DNA from: Rhodospirillaceae bacterium
GTDB lineage: Bacteria > Pseudomonadota > Alphaproteobacteria > JAEULC01
Reading direction: 5' to 3'
Length of the DNA: 41,681 nucleotides
NCBI GenBank assembly: GCA_023266845.1
Contig: JAHFPH010000013.1
Location: 1 to 41,681, forward strand
A program made the translations under genes and the position numbers. Of the stretch, positions 1 to 7,753 are shown one piece after another (the stretch's first letter is position 1; each line of letters begins with the position of its first letter). The notes below the pieces were generated by a model. That model saw only the letters and a program-made list of their open reading frames with translations, was not told where the DNA came from and made no database searches.

Positions 1-1
1 A

Positions 2-775
2 GGCTATCTGATCCGCACCCAGCCCAACAACCATCTTCAGGCCGCTCGGCACGCGGAGTTCATCGCCTCGAACGGGGCCAAGCGCGTTTACGTCATGTCG
101 GTCCAGGCGCCATTCGCGCAACCCACGCAGGACCGCGTGAAAGAGGTGCTGCCGAAATTCGGCTCGGAGATGGTCGGCGGACTTGTTTACGATGGAACCA
201 AGACGACCTATCGCTCCGAGATCGACCAGGCGCTCAAGGCCAAGCCCGACATGATCTACATGAACGGCTACGCTCCCGACGTGACCGTGCTGGCGCGCGA
301 CCTTTACCGCGCGGGTTATACCGGCGGGCGCTTCACCCAGTCCTACGTCATGACCCAGAAAGTGATCGATTCGCTGCCGGCCGAAGTGACCGAAGGCATC
401 CTGATCGTGCAGCCCTCGGCCGACGTGAACTCGCCGGCTTATGAGCTGGCGAAGAAGCGCCTTGGCCTCGACGCACCGGACTCGTACGAATGCGCGGCCA
501 GCGACTGGGCGAGCCTCGTGGCGCTGGCGATGGCCAAGGCCAAGGAAGCCACCGGCACGGGCATGCGCGACAACGTGCGCAAAATCTCGCAAGGCGCCGG
601 CCAAAAGGTCTACAGCGCCGTCGAGGGCCTGAAGCTTCTGGCCCAAGGCAAGGAGATCAACTACGAGGGCGCCAGCGGCCCCTGCGACTTCAACGAAATC
701 GGCGACATCCTGGATTGCAAGTTCCGTTACAGCAAGATCGTCAAGGGCAAGATCGAGTTCGTCAAGGTCTTCTGA
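2..775 (+). CDS. Liv-type ABC transporter substrate-binding protein, partial (5' end outside)
   Basis: The reading frame is open from base 2 and ends at TGA 773-775, giving 257 C-terminal residues. The sequence is the second half of a periplasmic type I binding protein of the branched-chain amino acid/amide (HAAT) family: Rossmann-like alternation with DMIYMNGYAPDVTVLARDL and the usual C-terminal ending in which a few strands (FNEIGDILDCKF) precede a short basic tail. It would bind its ligand in the periplasm and deliver it to LivH/LivM, which follow 25 bases downstream on the same strand. The ligand cannot be told from the sequence; members of this family bind amino acids, amides, aromatic acids and other small acids. 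The signal peptide and first lobe lie outside the window. Confidence 0.9.
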   Translation, partial: GYLIRTQPNNHLQAARHAEFIASNGAKRVYVMSVQAPFAQPTQDRVKEVLPKFGSEMVGGLVYDGTKTTYRSEIDQALKAKPDMIYMNGYAPDVTVLARDLYRAGYTGGRFTQSYVMTQKVIDSLPAEVTEGILIVQPSADVNSPAYELAKKRLGLDAPDSYECAASDWASLVALAMAKAKEATGTGMRDNVRKISQGAGQKVYSAVEGLKLLAQGKEINYEGASGPCDFNEIGDILDCKFRYSKIVKGKIEFVKVF

Positions 776-800
776 CCGGCCGGTCCGGAAAGCAAGGGCG

Positions 801-1676
801 ATGCCGCCGATCGTCGAGGAGATCGCGCAGCTCGTCGTCAACGGCGTGATGACCGGCACCATCCTGGCGGTGCCGGCCATCGGGCTCACCACGATCTACG
901 CGGTGCTGCGCTTTCCCAATTTCGCGCTGGCCTCGCACGCCACGGTCGGCGCTTTCGCCGGCTACGTGGCGAACGTGAAGCTGGGCCTGCCGATCCTGCC
1001 CGCGGTGCTGTGCGCGTTCCTCGTCGCGGGCGCCGTGGGCGTGGTGAGCGACGAGGCGATCCTGAAGCCGGTCCGCCCCGCCGGCTTCATCACCACCGCC
1101 ATCGCGTCGATCGCGCTGACCATCGCGTTGGAGAACGTGCTGCGCTTCGGCTTCGGCAACGACCTGCGCGGCTACGACCTGCCGATCATGCGCGACTGGC
1201 GCTTCGGGCCTATCCGCGTCGGTCCGCAGCAGGTTGAGAACCTGGGCATCGCCGTGGCCGCGATGGCCGCGCTGTTCACGTTCCTCGCCTTCACCCGCAC
1301 CGGCAAGGCGATGCGCGCGGTGGCCGACAATCCGATGCTCGCCGGTATCAAGGGCATCAACGCCGACGTGATGGGCCGGCTGGTGAATTTCGTCGGCATG
1401 GGGCTGGCGGGCCTCGGCGGCATGCTGATCGGGCTCGACACGACGATCGATCCGCTGACCGGCTTTCGCGCGATCCTCAGCGTGTTCGCCGCCGCCGTGG
1501 TGGGCGGCCTCGGCAGCATTCCAGGCGCCGTGGTGGGCGCGTTGACCGTGGGCGTCGGCGAGGAGCTGTGCCTGTTGTTCCTGTCGCCGGATTATCGCGG
1601 CGCGGTCGGGTTCGTTGCGATTCTGCTGGTGCTGACGCTCCGGCCCCGCGGCATTCTGGGACAGCGGGCATACTGA
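801..1676 (+). CDS. livH: Branched-chain amino acid-type ABC permease, LivH family
   Basis: A 291-residue integral membrane protein with about eight hydrophobic segments, the normal length for LivH. Family hallmarks are an N-terminal TTIYAVLRFPNFALASH segment, a cytoplasmic loop with RTGKAMRAVADNPMLAGIKG that contacts the ATPase, and the C-terminal GGLGSIPGAVVGALTVG stretch. It forms the translocation channel with LivM, the next gene, whose ATG starts four bases after this stop. An AAGGGC sequence lies just before the ATG at 801. No livG or livF follows, so the ATPases of this importer must be encoded upstream of the window or shared with another Liv system. Confidence 0.93.
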   Translation: MPPIVEEIAQLVVNGVMTGTILAVPAIGLTTIYAVLRFPNFALASHATVGAFAGYVANVKLGLPILPAVLCAFLVAGAVGVVSDEAILKPVRPAGFITTAIASIALTIALENVLRFGFGNDLRGYDLPIMRDWRFGPIRVGPQQVENLGIAVAAMAALFTFLAFTRTGKAMRAVADNPMLAGIKGINADVMGRLVNFVGMGLAGLGGMLIGLDTTIDPLTGFRAILSVFAAAVVGGLGSIPGAVVGALTVGVGEELCLLFLSPDYRGAVGFVAILLVLTLRPRGILGQRAY

Positions 1677-1680
1677 GCCC

Positions 1681-2601
1681 ATGGAAAACTACCTCATCGC
1701 CATGGCCGTCACGGCCGGCATCTATGCGCTGATGGCGCTGGGCCTCAACGTCATCTGGGGTCTGGCCGGCATGGTGAACCTGGGCTTGGTGGGATTCTTC
1801 GCCGTCGGCGCGTACGTCACGGCGCTCAGCACCATCAAGCTGGGCGTGCCGATAGCGATGGGCATGGCGCTGGGGGCGCTGGCGGCGTCGGCGGTCGGCG
1901 TGTTTGTGGCGCTGATCACCGTGCGCCTGCGCGGCGACTATCTGGCGATCGTGACCCTGGGCTTCGCCGAGACCATCCGCATCGTCTCCAGCAACGCGAT
2001 CTGGCTGACCAACGGCACAGACGGGATTTCAGGGATCGCCGGGCCCGGGCGCGGCACCCTGTCGCCGGCGGCGTTCAACCTGCTCTATCTCGCCGTGGTC
2101 GGCGCCATCGTGGCCGCCACCTATGTCCTGGCCGAGCGGCTGCGCGCCTCGCCCTTCGGGCGGGTGCTGCGCGCGATCCGCGACGACGAACAGGTGGCCG
2201 CGGTCGCGGGCAAGCATGTGTTCGCGTTCAAGGTGCGCGCTTTCGCGCTTGGCGCCGGCGCGTTGGGTCTGGCCGGAGCGCTCTATGCGCATTACACCTC
2301 GTATATCGCCCCTGAAATCTTCGTGCCGCTGCTGACGCTTTATATAAAGCTGGCGCTGCTGGCGGGGGGTCTCGGCAACAATCGCGGCGCCATCGTCGGC
2401 GCGTTCGTGGTGGTGTTCCTGCTGGAATCGACGCGCTTCGTCATTCCGCATGTGCCCGGCATCAGCGCCGTGCAGGGCGCGGCGCTGCGCGAAATGATGG
2501 TCGCCGCGTTGCTGATCGTGATGCTGCGCTACTACCCGCAGGGACTTGTGCCCGAACGCCTGCGCATCATTCCGCCACCGGGTTCGGCCACGCAGGCCTG
2601 A
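1681..2601 (+). CDS. livM: Branched-chain amino acid-type ABC permease, LivM family
   Basis: A 306-residue polytopic membrane protein, the second permease of the partial Liv importer at the left edge. It has the LivM pattern: GLNVIWGLAGMVNLG near residues 22-36, a long AIVTLGFAETIRI segment, the RAIRDDEQVAAVAGKHV cytoplasmic loop (ATPase contact) and GGLGNNRGAIVGAFVVV near the end. No clear ribosome binding site is visible, and translation is probably coupled to livH four bases upstream. It is the last gene of its operon; the next gene converges from the other strand after 22 bases, with no recognisable terminator hairpin between them. Confidence 0.93.
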   Translation: MENYLIAMAVTAGIYALMALGLNVIWGLAGMVNLGLVGFFAVGAYVTALSTIKLGVPIAMGMALGALAASAVGVFVALITVRLRGDYLAIVTLGFAETIRIVSSNAIWLTNGTDGISGIAGPGRGTLSPAAFNLLYLAVVGAIVAATYVLAERLRASPFGRVLRAIRDDEQVAAVAGKHVFAFKVRAFALGAGALGLAGALYAHYTSYIAPEIFVPLLTLYIKLALLAGGLGNNRGAIVGAFVVVFLLESTRFVIPHVPGISAVQGAALREMMVAALLIVMLRYYPQGLVPERLRIIPPPGSATQA

Positions 2602-2623
2602 TCCACGCCGCAGCGACTGGATT

Positions 2624-4138
2624 TCAGCGCTTGCCGACCAGCGCATCGATCGCTTTTTCTAGCCCTGCGCGTCCGTTCTCAACCCCGGCGACCGCTGATT
2701 TAAGGAATATTTCATCGCGGCTCAGCGTCTTCAGGAACAGCTTCAGCTCGCGCCGCGCGGCCTTGGCCGATGGGCCACCGAACAACGTGCGCCTGCGCAC
2801 GCATTGCGCCGGATCGAGCGCTGCGGTGATCACCGCGCGCGGCAGCCGCAGCTTCTTATCCATGTATTCGACCGCGGCCTCATCGAGCAACTCGGGGGTC
2901 GTGTCGTGCGGCATAAATCCGCGCTCATGGCCGTAGCGCACCAGAATGCCGACGATCTGATGTGCGCTGCGCCACGGCAGGCCGCGCTCGCGCACCAAAG
3001 CGCCCGCCAGGTCGGCGGCCTGGCCCCAGAACGCGGCGGCAAGCCAAGTCATGCGCCTTTTCTTCACGGCGACAGCGGCGATGATGTCGTTGGCGTCCTT
3101 GAGGCGCCGCACCGCCATCGGGAACACCGCCCAGAACGCGCGCTCGGTGCGCCGGCGCTCCAATATCGCCGTACCCGACGCATCCTTTTCCACGAAGAAC
3201 GCGGTCATCGCCCCGCCTACCGCCTCGGCGGCCAGCGCCTTCATTTCCTGCGGTGCATAGGGATTCTTTTTCTGCATCATGATGCTGCTGGTGCCGCAAA
3301 ACCGGTCCGGCACGTCAATCATGTCGAACTCGGACGACGTGAACTGCATCAGGTCCATGCCCAGCCGCGCCATGTCCGTACCCAGGATCGCCAGCGTGCT
3401 TGCGGCCTCCATTTCCAGGTCGTGGCTGAGGATTGCGTCCATGGTGTGCGGCAGGGCGTCGGCGAAGCCCAGCAACTCAGCTAGGCGCTTGCGGTTAAGC
3501 GTGAAATCCGAGCCGGTCATGATCGCCGCACCCGCCGGCGACAGGTTCACGCGCCCATACAAAGAGCGCAGCCGGTCGAAATTCCGCTCCATCGCCAACG
3601 CCCACATCGATAGCCAATGGCCGAGGGTCGTGGGCTGGGCGTGCTGGCCTTGCGTATAGCCCGGCATCACGGTTTCGGCATGCTCGTCAGCGCGTCTCAG
3701 CAGCGTGCGACGGAAGGCGTTGAGCGACGCCAGCAAATCGAGCAGATGCTTTCGCACGGCCATGCGGCGGCCGACCTCGTCCAGGTCGCCGGAGCTGCGG
3801 CCCAGATGCATGCGACCGCCCGCCTCCTCGCCCAGCGCACGGATCAGATATTGCTCGCCGGAATGAAGCCCGCCCTGCACCTCGTGGCGAGTCTTTTCCA
3901 TCCCCTTCGCTTCCATCACCCTGAGCGCGCGCAGCATGGCGACGCCGTCGGCTCGGGGGATCAGGTCTTCCTCGGTCAGCATCACGATGTGCGCTTTGTC
4001 GAACTCATGCACCGCCCACAAAATGTCGCCCAGGCGTTCCGTGCGGTGCGAAACGAGGTGCGGCAGCAGCTCTTCGCTGAGCCGGATGCCGGCGGTGCGG
4101 AAACCGCGATACTTGCGGGAATCCTGCTTGCGTCCCAT
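2624..4138 (-). CDS. Argininosuccinate lyase-like C-N lyase (fumarase/aspartase superfamily)
   Basis: A 504-residue enzyme, about 40 residues longer than ordinary ArgH. It carries the superfamily signature TSSIMMQKKNPYAP (residues 283-296) with the conserved serine pair 284/285, so it should cleave a C-N bond by beta-elimination to give a fumarate-type product. Two pocket motifs depart from ArgH: the HTGRSRNDQ motif reads HLGRSSGDL (111-119), and the catalytic-histidine motif GYTHLQ reads GYTQGQ (160-165). It is the last gene of the operon, five bases after a peptide-type importer ATPase, and shares the operon with a methylaspartate ammonia-lyase homologue and a MmgE/PrpD protein. From family knowledge the nearest functional model is ethylenediamine-disuccinate lyase or iminodisuccinate lyase; biosynthetic ArgH is unlikely. 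The start is ATG 4138; longer frames upstream run through the neighbouring ATPase genes and are not used. Confidence 0.85.
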   Translation of the reverse strand: MGRKQDSRKYRGFRTAGIRLSEELLPHLVSHRTERLGDILWAVHEFDKAHIVMLTEEDLIPRADGVAMLRALRVMEAKGMEKTRHEVQGGLHSGEQYLIRALGEEAGGRMHLGRSSGDLDEVGRRMAVRKHLLDLLASLNAFRRTLLRRADEHAETVMPGYTQGQHAQPTTLGHWLSMWALAMERNFDRLRSLYGRVNLSPAGAAIMTGSDFTLNRKRLAELLGFADALPHTMDAILSHDLEMEAASTLAILGTDMARLGMDLMQFTSSEFDMIDVPDRFCGTSSIMMQKKNPYAPQEMKALAAEAVGGAMTAFFVEKDASGTAILERRRTERAFWAVFPMAVRRLKDANDIIAAVAVKKRRMTWLAAAFWGQAADLAGALVRERGLPWRSAHQIVGILVRYGHERGFMPHDTTPELLDEAAVEYMDKKLRLPRAVITAALDPAQCVRRRTLFGGPSAKAARRELKLFLKTLSRDEIFLKSAVAGVENGRAGLEKAIDALVGKR

Positions 4139-4143
4139 TGCCC

Positions 4144-4944
4144 TCAATCCCCCGCTTCCAAGGCCCCGGCGTTCACGGGCGCGTCCAGCATCGGCACGGC
4201 CGCGACGAGCTGCTTGGTATAGGAATGCCGGGGCGCGCTCAGCACTTCTTTTGCCGGGCCGGTCTCCACGATCTCGCCCTGCATCATCACGGCAACGCGG
4301 TCGGCGAAGGCGCGGGCGATGGAAATATCGTGCGTGATCATCAGATACGCCACGCCGCGTTCTTCCTTGATGCCGATCAGAAGATTGAGAATCTGGCCGC
4401 GGATCGATACGTCGGCCCCGGACAGCGGCTCGTCGGCGATCACGAGCTTCGGCTCTACCGCCAAGGCGCGGGCGATAGCCAGGCGCTGACGCTGGCCGCC
4501 GCTGAGCTCGTGCGGATAGCGCGGCAGATATTCGGCGCCGGGACGAAGGCCCACGCTGTCCAGCAGTGCTATGGCGCGCTGCTCGATCGCCTGCGGGCGT
4601 CCGCGCAAGGCCTGGGCCATCAACTCGCGCGCCGAACGGCGCGGATTGAGCGAGGCCGTGGCGTCCTGGAAGATCGGCTGCATTGCGGTACGCGCGAGGC
4701 GCAGTTCGTCGGGCGGCAGCTCGTTCAGGCATTTCCCGGCCAGCATCACGCGGCCTTGGTCGGGCTTCAGCAGCCCAAGCGCGATGCGACCGAGGGTGGA
4801 TTTGCCCGACCCGCTTTCGCCAACCAGGGCCAGCGTCTCGCCATAGCCCACTTCCAGATCGACCCCGCGCACGGCGTGAACCACCGAACCGCCGGAGCGC
4901 CGGAAGGTCTTGCTGACGTTCTGCAAGGCGAGCAAGGGCTCCAT
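4144..4944 (-). CDS. Peptide-type ABC transporter ATPase, DppF/OppF family
   Basis: A 266-residue cytoplasmic ATPase powering the operon's importer. Walker A is GESGSGKST (residues 42-50), the ABC signature LSGGQ is at 147-151 followed by RQR, and Walker B LVIADEP is at 167-173 with the switch histidine in MITHDIS. The DppF-specific pairing is shown by its partner gene upstream, whose TGA overlaps this ATG by one base (TGATG at 4944). It ends soon after the HSYTKQLVAAVP element, with only a short tail. The substrate is not defined by the ATPase; operon context suggests an aminodicarboxylate or aminopolycarboxylate rather than a peptide. Confidence 0.93.
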   Translation of the reverse strand: MEPLLALQNVSKTFRRSGGSVVHAVRGVDLEVGYGETLALVGESGSGKSTLGRIALGLLKPDQGRVMLAGKCLNELPPDELRLARTAMQPIFQDATASLNPRRSARELMAQALRGRPQAIEQRAIALLDSVGLRPGAEYLPRYPHELSGGQRQRLAIARALAVEPKLVIADEPLSGADVSIRGQILNLLIGIKEERGVAYLMITHDISIARAFADRVAVMMQGEIVETGPAKEVLSAPRHSYTKQLVAAVPMLDAPVNAGALEAGD

Positions 4945-5951
4945 CAGCCGGTCCCCGCCCGGTCGAATCCCAGGCCCGGCTTCTCGTAAAGCCAGCAGCG
5001 CACGCTGTGCGGATCGCCCGAACGCGCATCGAACCTTTCGGGCATGTCGCGCGAGCATTCCGCCAGCGCATGGCTGCAGCGCGGAACGAAGGGACAGCCC
5101 GGCGGCAATTCGGCCAGGTTCGGCGGATCGCCGGCGATCGTGGCGAAGCGGCCCTCGGCGTTGCGCACGGCATGCGCCGCCCTGAGCAGCCCGACCGTAT
5201 AGGGATGCGCGGGGGTCTGGAACACCGCGCCCGCGCCACCCCATTCGATGGTATGGCCGGCATACATCACGTAGATGCGCTCGCAGGCCGAGGCGACGAT
5301 GCCCAGGTCGTGGCTGATGAGAAGCATCGCCATGCCCAGGCGCCGGCGCAGGTCTTTGAGCAGCGCCAGGATTTCCGCTTGCGTCGTGACGTCCAGCGCC
5401 GTGGTCGGCTCGTCGGCGATCAACAGGCGCGGCCGGCAGCCCAAAGCCACGGCCAGCAGTGCGCGTTGGCGCATGCCGCCCGACAGCTCGTGCGGATAGG
5501 CCCGCGTGACGACGCTCGGCAGCTTCACCAGCTCGAGCAATTCCTCGACGCGCTGATCCAGCGGCAACTCGGGCGTATGGCGCCTCACGCTTTCGGCGAT
5601 CTGCGGGCCTACGCGCATCACCGGGTTTAGATAGGTCAGCGGGTCCTGGAACACCATCGCCACCGGATCACCGCGCAGGCTTTCCCATTCGGTCTCGCTG
5701 AACCGCGTGGCGTCGCGCCCCGCGATCAGGATGCGTCCCGACTCGATGCGCGCGATCTTGCGCGGGATCAGGCCCAGGGATACGCGGGCGAGCGTGGATT
5801 TGCCCGAGCCGGATTCGCCGACCAGCCCCACCGCCTCGCCGTCCCGCACGGTCAAGCTGGCGGCGTTCATGGCGCGCACCGTCTTGCCGCGCACGCGATA
5901 GGTCACGCTGAGCGCGTCGATCTCCAGGATATTGCCGGGTTGCACGGCCAT
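4944..5951 (-). CDS. Peptide-type ABC transporter ATPase, DppD/OppD family
   Basis: A 335-residue ATPase, partner of the DppF-like protein encoded next. Walker A GESGSGKST is at residues 45-53, the signature LSGGMRQR and Walker B LLIADEPTTALD follow in normal order. The C-terminal extension contains the cysteine-bearing GCPFVPRCSHALAEC motif typical of the OppD/DppD C-terminal domain, which in several relatives holds an iron-sulfur cluster. The stop overlaps the following ATG by one base. The upstream permease gene ends four bases before this start, so the five transporter genes are one transcription unit. Confidence 0.93.
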   Translation of the reverse strand: MAVQPGNILEIDALSVTYRVRGKTVRAMNAASLTVRDGEAVGLVGESGSGKSTLARVSLGLIPRKIARIESGRILIAGRDATRFSETEWESLRGDPVAMVFQDPLTYLNPVMRVGPQIAESVRRHTPELPLDQRVEELLELVKLPSVVTRAYPHELSGGMRQRALLAVALGCRPRLLIADEPTTALDVTTQAEILALLKDLRRRLGMAMLLISHDLGIVASACERIYVMYAGHTIEWGGAGAVFQTPAHPYTVGLLRAAHAVRNAEGRFATIAGDPPNLAELPPGCPFVPRCSHALAECSRDMPERFDARSGDPHSVRCWLYEKPGLGFDRAGTG

Positions 5952-5955
5952 GGTG

Positions 5956-6780
5956 TCAGCGCTGGGTCTTGGGATTGAGGGCCGAGCCGACCGCGTCGCC
6001 CAAAAGGTTGAACGCCAGCACGGTGATGAAGATGGCGAAGCCCGGGAAGATCGACAGCCACGGCGCGTTGAACAGGAAGCGCTGGCCGCTGTTCAGCATG
6101 CGGCCCCAGCTGATGATGTCGGCGCTGCTTAAGCCGAGGAAACTGAGCGAGGCTTCCAACAGGATGGCCTGGGCTACGATCAGCGTCGCGCCGGCCAGCA
6201 CCGGGGCCAACGAATTGGGGATCACCTCGGTGCCGAGGATCACCCATTCGCGCACGCCAAGGCAGCGCACCGCGTCGACGAACTCCAACTGCTTGACGCG
6301 CATCACCTCGCCGCGCATCAGCCGCGCGATCTGGGGCCAGGCAAGCAGCGCAATCACCATCACCACGCGCGACAGGCCCGGGCCGGACAGCGCGATGATC
6401 ACCGCGGCCATGATGAAGCCGGGGACGACCTGGAACACCTCGGAGATGCGCATCACAACCAGGTCCAGCCAGCCGCCGTAGAACCCGGCGGCCGCGCCGA
6501 TCAACACGCCGATCACGGTGGCGGCCAGTGCCGCGCTGAAGCCCACGGTCAGCGACACCCGTACGCCGTAGATCAGGCCTAGCAGAACGTCGCGGCCCAG
6601 CTCGTCCGTGCCCAGGAGATGCGCCATCGACGGCGCCACCATGGCACGGTCGGAAATCTCGTGCGGGTCGATGCCGGGCCACAGCGCCGCCGCGATCGCC
6701 ACGGCGATCAGGAACAGCACGTAAAGTCCGGCGGTCATGCCGGCGCGATAGGCCAGGAAGCGGTCGAGGAACCTACGCAT
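5956..6780 (-). CDS. Peptide-type ABC permease, DppC/OppC family
   Basis: A 274-residue membrane protein with about six hydrophobic segments. DppC hallmarks are the early HLLGTDELGRDVL motif (residues 55-67) and the EAA-type cytoplasmic loop EFVDAVRCLGVREWVILGTE before the last segments, then LSFLGLSSADIISWG. The start at ATG 6780 (MRRFLDRFLAYRAG) gives a normal short N-terminus; it lies inside the end of the DppB gene, an eight-base overlap. Together with DppB it forms the membrane channel of the importer. Confidence 0.92.
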   Translation of the reverse strand: MRRFLDRFLAYRAGMTAGLYVLFLIAVAIAAALWPGIDPHEISDRAMVAPSMAHLLGTDELGRDVLLGLIYGVRVSLTVGFSAALAATVIGVLIGAAAGFYGGWLDLVVMRISEVFQVVPGFIMAAVIIALSGPGLSRVVMVIALLAWPQIARLMRGEVMRVKQLEFVDAVRCLGVREWVILGTEVIPNSLAPVLAGATLIVAQAILLEASLSFLGLSSADIISWGRMLNSGQRFLFNAPWLSIFPGFAIFITVLAFNLLGDAVGSALNPKTQR

Positions 6781-7753
6781 TTTTCCCGTAGCTGCCGCGC
6801 ACGCGCGGATCGAGCACGGCATACAGCATGTCGGTCACGACGTTCGCCAGGACCACGGCAACGGCCGTGAGCAGGAAAATGCCCTGCAAAACCGGATAGT
6901 CGCGGTTGCCGATCGAGGCGATGAACAGATTGCCGATGCCCGGCCAGGCGAACACGGTCTCCACCAGGATCGCGCCGGTCAGCGAATAGCCGAAATTGTA
7001 GCCGATCACCGTGGCCACCGGGATCAACGCGTTGGGCAGAACGTGGCGCCACAGGACATAGCGGCCGCTGAGCCCCTTGGCCTTGGCGGTCAGCACGAAA
7101 TCCTGCGACAGCGCGTCAAGCACGCTGGCGCGCGCCACGCGCGCGACCACGGCGATGTAATAGATGGTGACGCTGAATCCCGGCAGCACCAGGTGCCACA
7201 GCACGTCTGCGACCGCGGCCCAGCCCGTGAGCGTCTCGCGCAGCGAGATCATTCCCTGCGCCGGCAGCCAGCGCAACTTGATGGCGAAGGCGATGATCAG
7301 GATCTGCCCCAGCCAGAAGATCGGCACCGAAAACCCGATCAGGCTGATGGCGGTGACGGAGCTGTCATAGAGGCTGCCGGCGCGCGGCGCCGCCGCCAGG
7401 GCCAGCACCACGCCCAGAACCGCCGCGCAGGTCAACGCCGGCAGCATCAGCAGCAGGGTGAAGCGCGCGCGGTCGAGGATCAGCGGCAGCACGGGCTGGC
7501 GATTGGCGAAGGAGAAGCCGAGATTGCCCCCCGCCAGATTGACCAGATAAAGCCAGAGCTGCGTCAGCAACGGCTGGTCCAGGCCGTATTCCTTGCGGAT
7601 CTGCTCGGCATAGCCCGGCGGCGTGGGGAAATCGCCGACCAGCGCCTGGATCGGGTCGCCTGGAACCAAATGGATGATCAGAAAGTTGATGATCAGGATC
7701 GCGATGACGATAGGAACAGCCCAGCCCAGGCGCGCCAGCAGGTACGCGCGCAT
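6773..7753 (-). CDS. Peptide-type ABC permease, DppB/OppB family
   Basis: A 326-residue inner-membrane permease with the usual architecture: an N-terminal segment ending in HLVPGDPIQALVG, a large periplasmic loop beginning PGYAEQIRKEYGLDQPLLTQ, five further segments, the EAA loop QDFVLTAKAKGLSGRYVLW, and the C-terminal LLYAVLDPR motif (here DMLYAVLDPRVRG). The start ATG 7753 overlaps the stop of the MmgE/PrpD gene by one base (TGATG). The C-terminus overlaps the DppC gene by eight bases. A longer in-frame extension upstream is antisense-free but lies inside the MmgE/PrpD gene and was not used. Confidence 0.92.
   Translation of the reverse strand: MRAYLLARLGWAVPIVIAILIINFLIIHLVPGDPIQALVGDFPTPPGYAEQIRKEYGLDQPLLTQLWLYLVNLAGGNLGFSFANRQPVLPLILDRARFTLLLMLPALTCAAVLGVVLALAAAPRAGSLYDSSVTAISLIGFSVPIFWLGQILIIAFAIKLRWLPAQGMISLRETLTGWAAVADVLWHLVLPGFSVTIYYIAVVARVARASVLDALSQDFVLTAKAKGLSGRYVLWRHVLPNALIPVATVIGYNFGYSLTGAILVETVFAWPGIGNLFIASIGNRDYPVLQGIFLLTAVAVVLANVVTDMLYAVLDPRVRGSYGKNA

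Noticed and set aside
2602-2623. Bidirectional terminator between the converging livM and lyase genes
   Set aside because: The 22-base gap contains no inverted repeat or T-run.
2624-4138. Calling this gene argH
   Set aside because: Changed catalytic motifs, extra length and operon partners make the biosynthetic role unlikely.
2624-5263. An 879-codon minus-strand frame that would join extra sequence to the ArgH-like lyase
   Set aside because: Only the last 504 codons match the lyase family; the first 375 lie over the two ATPase genes in another frame and look like arginine-rich noise.
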